DNA of 6,037 bases from DASUUR01 sp036373975 (GTDB lineage Bacteria > Patescibacteriota > Saccharimonadia > Saccharimonadales > Saccharimonadaceae), in assembly GCA_036373975.1 (NCBI GenBank), contig DASUUR010000021.1, positions 1-6,037 of the forward strand, in the 5' to 3' direction. This document shows positions 1-4,594 of this stretch, one piece after another. A program made the translations under genes and the position numbers. The notes beneath the pieces are model-generated. The model did no database searches, was not told the origin of the DNA, and saw nothing but the letters and a program-made list of their open reading frames with translations. How positions within the stretch are numbered: position 1 is the first letter of the stretch; each line of letters begins with the position of its first letter.

Positions 1-1
1 G

Positions 2-361
2 CTGATCGGTCCGGAAGCCACGAACCTGCTGAACCTGCTGAAGCAGAACAAGCAGGTCGATCGGACGGTCGCGGTGCGGCTGACCAAGGCTGTTCCCCTG
101 CCGGAGGCGTTCGGGTTCAAGGCCCGGGCGTTGTTCGGTGAGTTGCTGCCGTTCGGCGGGTTGATGCTTCGTGTCGGAACTGTCGCGAGCTCGCCCGCAT
201 GGTGCTGGCTGGAGGTCGAGCCCTATGGGGCGATCGACCAGAAGTACTTCCAGATCCACTGGGACACGGTGTTCGATGGCATGAAGTCGCTTCTGGATGA
301 GGTTGGCGCGATCACTCCTGCGTCTCGCTTGGGCGGCATCACGTTCGTCATGTCCGTCTAG
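2..361 (+). CDS. unassigned protein, 3' end only
   Basis: An open frame runs from the window edge to a TAG stop, giving 119 visible codons; the true start lies upstream. A GTG at 74 could be read as a start but has no Shine-Dalgarno sequence and the frame is open before it, so I treat the gene as 5'-truncated. I do not recognise the protein. It is soluble-looking, with no membrane segment, and contains a hydrophobic Gly-rich stretch (FGELLPFGGLMLRVG) followed by a Trp- and acid-containing part (WCWLEVEPYGAIDQ). The beginning has a short internal duplication of ctgaacctg that encodes the leucine/asparagine-rich LLNLL. The gene is clearly richer in G+C, especially at third codon positions, than everything from about 1000 onward, suggesting a different origin or strong local bias. 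A good terminator follows about 80 bases after the stop. Confidence 0.6.
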   Translation: MIGPEATNLLNLLKQNKQVDRTVAVRLTKAVPLPEAFGFKARALFGELLPFGGLMLRVGTVASSPAWCWLEVEPYGAIDQKYFQIHWDTVFDGMKSLLDEVGAITPASRLGGITFVMSV

Positions 362-371
362 CTGAACCTCG

Positions 372-444
372 GTGTCGTTGTGACAACCAGATTCTGGTGG
401 GCACATCGACATGCCCATTCTGAACCTGCTTGTCACACCGACAC
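372..444 (+). other. long imperfect hairpin overlapping a terminator
   Basis: Bases 372-386 pair with 430-444 over 15 positions with one mismatch (378 against 438). The 43-base interior contains a smaller hairpin, tgggca near 399-404 against tgccca near 412-417. The last four bases of the 3' arm (441-444) are also the first four bases of the downstream terminator stem, so the outer ends of the two structures cannot both form fully. In a 3' untranslated region this could be an alternative fold tuning termination or protecting the 3' end. It could also be an inverted repeat in DNA. Role is unknown. Confidence 0.55.
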
Positions 445-464
445 TCTTCCGAGAGTGTTTTTTT
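441..464 (+). terminator. intrinsic terminator
   Basis: A perfect 7-bp stem (441-447 with 452-458) closes a four-base loop tccg and runs into seven T residues (458-464). This is a textbook Rho-independent terminator for the gene ending at 361. The stem is only moderately GC-rich, but the T run is uninterrupted. Confidence 0.85.
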
Positions 465-500
465 GTTGCTATTCTTATCTCCCGCATTGGATTATGCTTA

Positions 501-545
501 AAAGGATGTCAGGGGCCCGGGAGCTCTTGGCCCCCGGGCCCCTGA
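501..545 (-). terminator. GC-rich hairpin, probable terminator of the minus-strand gene
   Basis: A perfect 13-bp inverted repeat (509-521 with 533-545) consists almost wholly of G and C around an 11-base loop. Read on the minus strand it begins 9 bases after the stop codon of the gene at 555-953 and is followed by CATCCTTTT, a short imperfect T tract. That places it as a terminator for that gene. With the plus-strand terminator at 441-464 it separates two convergent transcripts. Confidence 0.65.
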
Positions 546-554
546 TGTGAGGCA

Positions 555-953
555 CTAGTTCACGAGGTCGAATCGATGACCCGGATCATTGCTGCTCTTC
601 ACGCTCCCATCTTTGCTGGTGGCGGCGAAATAGACGGCGATGAAGCATTGCACTCGGAATTCAGCTTGTACGTCGTGCGTGTTCAGCAGCTGCTGAACCT
701 CATCTCGCAGACCATCGGCAACTAGCGCGGCCTGCTTGGCCGTGGCATCGGGCGTGAAGCGCAGCGTTACCTCAAAGTCGGTAACAACATTGCGCGAGGC
801 TTCAGGGAGCCACTGCAGCGCCTGACACTTGTGTAGGCCCGCCTTTTTGAGCTGCCGCGAGAGCATGTGTACAAGGTTATGGTTTAGCGAAAAATGAAAA
901 TCACTTACCCTGTCCCACCCTGGACGGTAGGTGAAGGTGGTGAGTGCTTGCAT
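555..953 (-). CDS. unassigned soluble protein, 132 residues
   Basis: The protein is not recognised. It looks like a small alpha/beta cytoplasmic protein: an N-terminal strand (ALTTFTYRP), a His- and Leu-rich helix around residues 18-37 (FHFSLNHNLVHMLSRQL), a strand (TDFEVTLRFTP), a helix starting AKQAALVADGLRDEVQQLL, then a second strand (AEFRVQCFIAVYFAA) and a polar tail. There is no signal peptide or membrane segment. I chose the ATG at 951-953 because GGAGG lies 5 bases before it. The frame is also open upstream to a GTG at 1017-1019, giving 154 residues; that GTG lies 5 bases after a CATAAT -10 box and could be a leaderless start, so the longer form is not excluded. It stands alone, with its own promoter and terminator. 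Confidence 0.65.
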   Translation of the reverse strand: MQALTTFTYRPGWDRVSDFHFSLNHNLVHMLSRQLKKAGLHKCQALQWLPEASRNVVTDFEVTLRFTPDATAKQAALVADGLRDEVQQLLNTHDVQAEFRVQCFIAVYFAATSKDGSVKSSNDPGHRFDLVN

Positions 954-1024
954 CTTGCCCTCCAATGAATAGTGTGCCCTCTGGCCGCTCGGCTCCGCCA
1001 CCACTAGTAGCTGGAACACAATCC

Positions 1025-1053
1025 ATTATGGGGGCTTACATACTTACAAGCAA
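1025..1053 (-). promoter_or_regulatory. promoter of the 555-953 gene
   Basis: Reading the minus strand, TTGCTT (1053-1048) is followed after 17 bases by CATAAT (1030-1025), a five-of-six match to the -10 consensus. Predicted transcription start is near 1018. That gives a leader of about 65 bases for the ATG at 953, or an almost leaderless message for the GTG at 1019. Confidence 0.55.
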
Positions 1054-1082
1054 GTCGAGCTCCGCTAGTCTGCGAAGGACTG

Positions 1083-1520
1083 CTATGTATCGTTACTACT
1101 GCGCTCGCAATAATCCTTTGCTATTTGATCTATGGTCCTTTTAGGCACATCAGAATCTTTATAGTCCGTGCGCGTTGTGACCTTACCCTCTGCGTTAAAG
1201 CCGGCTGTTTTAATATATACCGCAAGTACGCGCCGGTCTTGCTTGCGGTATATTGTACAGCTCAAGTTGCCATCTATTACACGCTGATCCATCCAGGCTA
1301 CTAGAATGTCTGGATTGTTTGTTGGTACATCCGTACGGCTAGGAACGCTGTTCAACTGTTCATAGCTGCCAAAGTACTCAGGCGCAGTAGTCGTATTTGC
1401 GTTTTTCATGTCTTGTCCAATGAAGACATACCAGGATCCAATACCTAAAACTATCAAGACGGCGAGCAAAAGCAATATTTTTGCTTTACTTCTATGTTTC
1501 TTCGCTATTGGGGAGTTCAT
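1083..1520 (-). CDS. signal-anchored extracytoplasmic protein, 145 residues
   Basis: The first 14 residues are strongly basic (KKHRSKAK) and are followed by one hydrophobic segment at about 15-34 (ILLLLAVLIVLGIGSWYVFI). This predicts an N-in membrane anchor with the remaining 110 residues outside the cytoplasm. No lipobox is seen. The outer part starts with a Thr-rich linker and a polar stretch, then a compact region with strands around 80-105 (LSCTIYRKQDRRVLAVYIKT). It contains two cysteines, 88 and 138, which could form a disulfide; these are the only cysteines. The family is not recognised and a function cannot be assigned. There is no Shine-Dalgarno sequence before the ATG, but an extended -10 box lies 13 bases upstream, so the message is predicted to have a leader of only about 7 bases. 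The cupin gene ends 43 bases upstream on the same strand, so readthrough is possible. Confidence 0.75.
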   Translation of the reverse strand: MNSPIAKKHRSKAKILLLLAVLIVLGIGSWYVFIGQDMKNANTTTAPEYFGSYEQLNSVPSRTDVPTNNPDILVAWMDQRVIDGNLSCTIYRKQDRRVLAVYIKTAGFNAEGKVTTRTDYKDSDVPKRTIDQIAKDYCERSSNDT

Positions 1521-1533
1521 AATGCTTATATTT

Positions 1534-1542
1534 ACTATACCA
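1534..1542 (-). promoter_or_regulatory. extended -10 promoter of the 1083-1520 gene
   Basis: On the minus strand the sequence TG-G-TATAGT (1542-1534) is an extended -10 element with five of six bases matching. No recognisable -35 lies at the usual distance, as is common for extended -10 promoters. The predicted start near 1527 leaves about 7 bases before the ATG. Confidence 0.55.
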
Positions 1543-1563
1543 TCAAAAACACCTTCGTCTCAG

Positions 1564-1974
1564 CTATGATTCATCGTGATCGGCGTCTGCCTTTGTTAAG
1601 TGGACAGTGCCGTGGGGGTGTTCGGGTGGAGAATAAATAGAGTAAATCTTTAAAGGGATCGTACCTGTGTTAACGAGGTTGTGCCAGGTGCCTGCAGGCA
1701 CAATAATAGCGTCGTCGTTATTTGCCAACCACGATTTTAACGACTCCTGGGAGTCGCCTAGATAAACGGTAGCGGTTCCTTCTTCGATGCGCAGAAACTG
1801 GTCTGTCTCCTCGTGGACTTCTAGCCCAATGTCATGCCCGGGCTCAATGGACATAAGTGTTATCTGAAAGTACCGCCCTGTCCACAGCGTTGTTCGGTAG
1901 TTATCGTTGTCCTGAGTTGCTTCTTCGATGTTAGCAACAAGTGGTAATGGGCCATGATCGCCAATATTTCTCAT
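1564..1974 (-). CDS. cupin-domain protein
   Basis: A single-domain cupin of 136 residues, the usual size for stand-alone cupins. Motif 1 spans residues 46-66 (G-H-D-I-G-L-E-V-H-E-E-T-D-Q-F ending in EEG). Motif 2 spans 92-102 (VPAGTWHNLVN). Putative metal ligands are E52, H54, Q59 or D58 and H98. Note that the first His of the classical HxH is replaced by Glu, a variant I recall from the mannose-6-phosphate-isomerase-like cupins containing GLEVHxxxDQF. The His-rich C terminus (PPEHPHGTVHLTKADAD) resembles the end seen in that group. These proteins are cytoplasmic; the substrate cannot be read from sequence, and the label 'isomerase' would be over-precise. The ATG is preceded by AAGGAAGG at suitable distance. 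Confidence 0.9.
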   Translation of the reverse strand: MRNIGDHGPLPLVANIEEATQDNDNYRTTLWTGRYFQITLMSIEPGHDIGLEVHEETDQFLRIEEGTATVYLGDSQESLKSWLANNDDAIIVPAGTWHNLVNTGTIPLKIYSIYSPPEHPHGTVHLTKADADHDES

Positions 1975-1993
1975 GCTTCACCCTTCCTTTGAA

Positions 1994-1999
1994 ATTATT
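1994..1999 (-). promoter_or_regulatory. candidate -10 box of the cupin gene
   Basis: AATAAT on the minus strand matches five of six consensus bases and predicts a start near 1987, leaving a short leader that still contains the AAGGAAGG ribosome-binding site. There is no good -35; that area is occupied by the 2007-2040 inverted repeat. Confidence 0.4.
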
Positions 2000-2006
2000 T
2001 GCAGAT

Positions 2007-2040
2007 GGGCAGTGGAGATGCGGATAGGTTTCCACTGCCC
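2007..2040. repeat. perfect 10-bp inverted repeat between two minus-strand genes
   Basis: Arms 2007-2016 (gggcagtgga) and 2031-2040 (tccactgccc) are perfectly complementary, and up to three more pairs including two wobble pairs extend inward. The repeat begins 8 bases after the end of the 2048-2308 gene on the minus strand and ends about 33 bases before the cupin start. It lacks a T tract in either direction (ATCTGC follows on the minus strand), so it is not a standard terminator. Alternatives are a mRNA-stabilising 3' hairpin or an operator covering the upstream part of the cupin promoter. Confidence 0.6.
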
Positions 2041-2047
2041 GATTAAG

Positions 2048-2308
2048 TCAGCTGGTTTTAGTTGTTTCAAGACAGTAGCGCGCTACTTTCCCAGTCTTTC
2101 GATAGTGGGTAATCACCTCCGCAGCGTAACCCTTATAGTGCGCTTCATCATACGGCGTCGGGTCTAGGTAGCTATTGCTGTTGAAATACATAGCCCGAAG
2201 AAGGTCTTCAGTGTGTGGCGGCTCTGCTGTATAGCATAAGCTATTCAGGAACAATACCGCAAACACCTTGGATTTATCCAGTCCTTTCAATGAAATGAGA
2301 GTAGACAC
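2048..2308 (-). CDS. unassigned protein, 86 residues
   Basis: A small soluble protein starting MSTLISLKGLDKSKVFAVLF, with a short helix-forming start, a middle segment rich in Tyr, Asn and His, and a basic C-terminal helix (VITHYRKTGKVARYCLE). There are two cysteines and no membrane segment. I do not recognise a family. The start is a GTG chosen because AGGAGG lies 5 bases before it, one of the best ribosome-binding sites in the window. The gene is divergent from the 113-residue gene across a 154-base region. That region holds a CRP-type palindrome placed exactly at -41.5 relative to this gene's predicted transcription start, so I infer that it is the main target of the Crp/Fnr regulator encoded nearby. 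Confidence 0.7.
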   Translation of the reverse strand: MSTLISLKGLDKSKVFAVLFLNSLCYTAEPPHTEDLLRAMYFNSNSYLDPTPYDEAHYKGYAAEVITHYRKTGKVARYCLETTKTS

Positions 2309-2348
2309 AGATTCCTCCTTGCCGCTTGACCTTGCCGACTCCGACTTG

Positions 2349-2354
2349 ATAGTA
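2349..2354 (-). promoter_or_regulatory. candidate activator-dependent -10 box of the 86-residue gene
   Basis: TACTAT on the minus strand matches the -10 consensus at four of six positions, including the key A2 and final T. It predicts a start at 2342 and a 34-base leader. No -35 hexamer is present at the normal distance; the CRP-like palindrome sits there instead, as in class II activated promoters. Confidence 0.45.
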
Positions 2355-2375
2355 CGCCTAACTGAGAGCTATGGC

Positions 2376-2391
2376 TGTGATTGGTATCACA
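2376..2391. promoter_or_regulatory. Crp/Fnr-type operator, TGTGA-N6-TCACA
   Basis: The sequence TGTGATTGGTATCACA is a perfect 6-bp-arm palindrome and matches the E. coli CRP core TGTGA-N6-TCACA at all ten defined positions. It lies in the divergent intergenic region between the 86-residue and 113-residue genes, less than 1 kb from the Crp/Fnr-family gene. The centre (2383.5) is 41.5 bp from the start predicted for the minus-strand gene. It may also affect the plus-strand operon, whose ATG is about 80 bp away. I found no second copy in the window. Confidence 0.75.
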
Positions 2392-2462
2392 CTAACCGTT
2401 TGACTTATTGCACGGCGTGTAGGTTTCGCAGGCTATTAAATGATAGTAGATGAGGAGGTTCA

Positions 2463-2804
2463 ATGATCACGCTTTTAGAAAATGACACATATAAATTAGC
2501 TTTCATGAGGCATGACACAAGAATGCTTAACGTCGGGGAGGCGGTATGTGCCTGGATTGGCGTAAACGATATCGATTACCTCCTTATGTCGTTGGCGCAT
2601 GCCTCTGCGCGAGGAGATTATAAGAGACTCGACGAACTTGGCTTTGCCGATTTATATGTGGAGCTACCAGATAGACGTTTTCCCGCCCTAGGAAGCGCGC
2701 TACGTCACATGCTTAATCAAGGGCACGTATGGCAAAAAGCCTCCTTCTCCCGCTTTGTGCGCTACTTGCAAAGTATGTTGTCGCGTTTACGATTGAAGCA
2801 TTAG
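2463..2804 (+). CDS. unassigned protein, 113 residues
   Basis: A soluble, mostly helical-looking protein. Residues 25-50 contain a hydrophobic helix region (VGEAVCAWIGVNDIDYLLMSLAHASARGDY), residues about 55-75 hold LDELGFADLYVELPDRRFPALG, and the C terminus is basic and amphipathic (FSRFVRYLQSMLSRLRLKH), which may bind nucleic acid or a membrane surface. No family is recognised. The ATG has an AGGAGG site 4 bases upstream. It is the first gene of a likely two-gene operon: the PH-domain gene starts 24 bases after its stop with its own ribosome-binding site. A TTGACT at 2400-2405 could be a -35 box, but I see no convincing -10 at the right distance, which would fit activator dependence. Confidence 0.75.
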   Translation: MITLLENDTYKLAFMRHDTRMLNVGEAVCAWIGVNDIDYLLMSLAHASARGDYKRLDELGFADLYVELPDRRFPALGSALRHMLNQGHVWQKASFSRFVRYLQSMLSRLRLKH

Positions 2805-2828
2805 ACTTACATCTTTAAGGAGTAAAAT

Positions 2829-3266
2829 ATGGAAGCAACAGCACAGAATAAGAGGCGCATAAAATCCGAGCTTCACGCTGCCGGTGTTTCTCGATTAAAA
2901 CAACTACGCTTCCCGAGCAGGTTTTTAATTCGCGTTATTCACAAGGACGAGCATATTGAGGCTGTGTTGCAAGGTCGCAGCAAGGACGCCCCTTCACTCA
3001 TGGGCTATACAGAGGCAATGCTTGTGGCGACTGATCGACGTATCCTTTTTATCGAACATCGTCCGATATACACAACCTTGGACGAGATAAGTTATGATGT
3101 GGTGTCGGGTGTAAGTGTTTCCTCAGCGGGGTTATTCGGAAGCCTGACGTTATTTACAAAAATCGCCGACTTCACTTTGTCTTTTGTGAGTTTTACGTTA
3201 GCTCAGCGTTTCGCTGATTTTATTGAGGGTCGTGCAATCGATAGGCCCCAACCCCCTACTGCCTGA
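2829..3266 (+). CDS. bacterial PH-domain protein (YokE-like)
   Basis: After an N-terminal basic helical part (residues 1-32), the chain shows the pattern of the bacterial PH-like domain of the YokE/bPH type. Features are a strand with HKDEHIEAVLQGR (38-50), MLVATDRRILFIEHRP (64-79), the acidic turn and strand TTLDEISYDVVSGVSV (82-97), repeated strands (GSLTLFTKIADFTLSFVSF) and a final helix (AQRFADFIEGR). The family is cytoplasmic; such domains generally act as protein- or membrane-binding modules and no enzymatic site is visible. No transmembrane segment is present. AAGGAG lies 6 bases before the ATG. It is cotranscribed with the 113-residue gene and directly precedes the Crp/Fnr regulator. 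A weak hairpin straddles its TGA stop. Confidence 0.8.
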   Translation: MEATAQNKRRIKSELHAAGVSRLKQLRFPSRFLIRVIHKDEHIEAVLQGRSKDAPSLMGYTEAMLVATDRRILFIEHRPIYTTLDEISYDVVSGVSVSSAGLFGSLTLFTKIADFTLSFVSFTLAQRFADFIEGRAIDRPQPPTA

Positions 3267-3272
3267 GGGGTT
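3250..3272 (+). other. weak hairpin at the end of the PH-domain gene
   Basis: AACCCC (3250-3255) plus T3257 pairs with A3266 plus GGGGTT (3267-3272), with one bulged C and an 8-base loop that includes part of the stop region. No T tract follows, so it is at best a partial attenuator between the operon and the regulator gene. Confidence 0.3.
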
Positions 3273-3283
3273 CGCAATCTATC

Positions 3284-3312
3284 TTGATGAACCGAACGGC
3301 TGCTTTTATAGT
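3284..3312 (+). promoter_or_regulatory. sigma-70-type promoter of the Crp/Fnr gene
   Basis: TTGATG (3284-3289), 17 bases, then TATAGT (3307-3312): four and five of six consensus matches at ideal spacing. The predicted start is 3319-3320, one or two bases before the ATG, so the message is essentially leaderless. No Shine-Dalgarno sequence precedes the ATG. No TGTGA-type site overlaps it, so direct autoregulation is not evident. Confidence 0.75.
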
Positions 3313-3320
3313 TGTAGGTA

Positions 3321-3971
3321 ATGGATAAGAATGCCGAAACACTTGTAGAGGATTTTTTTAGCAATTATCGCCTGCGTAAATATGCGAAGGGCCAAGTATT
3401 GCTCTTGAATGGTGATAATGCTGACTATGTCTTCTACCTTGTTTCTGGTCGCGTGAAACAATACGACATAACGTATAGAGGTGATGAGGTCATACTAAAT
3501 GTTTTTAAGCCAACCTCATTTTTCCCAATGTCACTTGCTATCAACAAGACTCCCAACCCTTACACCTACGAAGCTGAAACGGATGTTGAGTTACGGCAAG
3601 CCCCCTCAGAGAGTGTGGTTGCGTTTCTAAAAGCGCATCCTGCGGTGACCTTCGCCCTCCTAAGCCGTGTGTACCGGGGTCTAGATGGTCTGCTTGGGCG
3701 CGTGGCATATTTAATGGCCAGCAGTGCGAGGGGTCGATTGTTGTACGAATTGGTAATTATTGCAAAGCGCCATGGTGATAGCCAGGCTGATGAGGTGGAA
3801 TTTGCTATGACCGAAACCGATATTGCATCTCGTGCTGGTTTAACTCGCGAGACAGTGAGCAGGGAGATGAAAAAACTAATTCACGATAATTTAGTACACC
3901 TGAATCAGGGCACGGTGATTATACCCAGCTTGAGCAAGCTTGAGGCGAAGCTGAATAGTATTAATTATTAA
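3321..3971 (+). CDS. Crp/Fnr-family transcription regulator
   Basis: At 216 residues it has the full family length. Residues about 10-105 form the cyclic-nucleotide-binding-like beta roll (FYLVSGRVKQYDI; FKPTSFFPMSL; YTYEAETDVEL). Residues about 108-135 form the dimerisation helix, and 139-205 the winged-helix domain with HTH at 164-186. The recognition helix reads T-R-E-T-V-S-R (175-181); R176, E177 and R181 correspond to R180, E181 and R185 of E. coli CRP, which read TGTGA. The nucleotide pocket lacks the GE...RA signature of cAMP binders (here PMSLAINKTPNPYTYEA, 69-85), and there is no N-terminal Cys cluster for an FNR iron-sulfur centre, so the signal is unknown. It starts at a leaderless ATG with its own promoter. 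A perfect TGTGA-N6-TCACA site lies 0.9 kb upstream. Confidence 0.93.
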   Translation: MDKNAETLVEDFFSNYRLRKYAKGQVLLLNGDNADYVFYLVSGRVKQYDITYRGDEVILNVFKPTSFFPMSLAINKTPNPYTYEAETDVELRQAPSESVVAFLKAHPAVTFALLSRVYRGLDGLLGRVAYLMASSARGRLLYELVIIAKRHGDSQADEVEFAMTETDIASRAGLTRETVSREMKKLIHDNLVHLNQGTVIIPSLSKLEAKLNSINY

Positions 3972-3982
3972 GGTAGAATTAA

Positions 3983-3991
3983 TGCTACAAT
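3983..3991 (+). promoter_or_regulatory. extended -10 promoter of the FMN reductase gene
   Basis: TG-C-TACAAT (3983-3991) is an extended -10 element with five of six -10 bases. Seven bases on from its end is exactly the A of the ATG at 3998, so transcription should start at the initiation codon. A -35 is not convincing. It lies in the 26-base gap after the regulator gene. Confidence 0.65.
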
Positions 3992-3997
3992 TGGTGC

Positions 3998-4561
3998 ATG
4001 AAAATACTTATACTCAGTGGGAGTGTGGGTAAGAAATCGTGTACCCGTACGCTCCTTAGATGTATTGAGGAACGCCTTGAGCTGCAAGGTTACGAGACGG
4101 TCTTCTGGGACTTGGCTATAAAGCCCCTCCCAATTATTGTACCTGAGTACCACAGCAGCCAAGGGCATCATCCAGATAAGAACGTACGTGAATTCGTCGC
4201 TTTGGTTGAGGAGGCTGATGGTTTTGTTCTTGGGTCGCCGCTTTATCATGGATCTTATACTGGAGTGTTAAAAAACGCGCTCGATACTCTTCCGAGGGAT
4301 GCACTTGCACACAAGCCTGTGGGGCTTGCCAGCCATAGTAGTAATCCTCGGAGCTGTATAGCTCCATGTAATCAGCTTCGACCAGTTGTGCGTGCTCTTT
4401 CTGGCTACTCTATTCAATTGCAGATTGGGACCACGGATGAAGATTACAAAACCGTTAAGGGCGATCTTGCTATTCGAAATCAAAAGGTGACAAAAAGAGT
4501 CGATAGATTGGTTAATGAGCTACTTGTGATGTCCAGGATTCTCCACGGAGTAAATTGGTAG
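3998..4561 (+). CDS. NADPH-dependent FMN reductase family protein
   Basis: A 187-residue flavodoxin-fold protein of the FMN_red family. Strand 1 and the phosphate-binding loop are seen at 2-18 (KILILSGSVGKKSCTRT, pattern GSxxxxSxT). The flavin-contacting motif G-S-P-L-Y-H-G-S-Y-T-G-V-L-K-N-A-L-D lies at 79-96, and the third strand KPVGLASHSS at 106-115. The family normally has GG near that last strand, contacting the isoalloxazine ring; here it is HSSNPRSC, a deviation. Family members reduce FMN, quinones or azo compounds with NAD(P)H in the cytoplasm; the substrate is unknown here. It follows the Crp/Fnr gene but has its own leaderless promoter, so coexpression with it is only inferred. The C terminus converges on the glycosyltransferase gene with 33 bases between stops and no clear terminator. 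Confidence 0.9.
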   Translation: MKILILSGSVGKKSCTRTLLRCIEERLELQGYETVFWDLAIKPLPIIVPEYHSSQGHHPDKNVREFVALVEEADGFVLGSPLYHGSYTGVLKNALDTLPRDALAHKPVGLASHSSNPRSCIAPCNQLRPVVRALSGYSIQLQIGTTDEDYKTVKGDLAIRNQKVTKRVDRLVNELLVMSRILHGVNW

Positions 4562-4594
4562 TCAATCCCGTTTCACTCCCTTAATTTATAGCGA

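Noticed and set aside
379..437. TGTGA at 379-383 and TCACA at 433-437 as a Crp/Fnr site
   Set aside because: The half sites are 49 bases apart rather than 6 and are explained by the arms of the long hairpin.
944..1144. plus-strand open frame of 66 codons
   Set aside because: It overlaps the promoter and starts of minus-strand genes, has no ribosome-binding site and has low-complexity composition.
1973..2453. plus-strand open frames at 1973-2167 and 2268-2453
   Set aside because: They lie antisense to the 86-residue gene and across the divergent regulatory region. They lack ribosome-binding sites and family resemblance.
3968..4483. minus-strand open frames opposite the FMN reductase gene
   Set aside because: These are antisense shadows of a clearly recognised protein.
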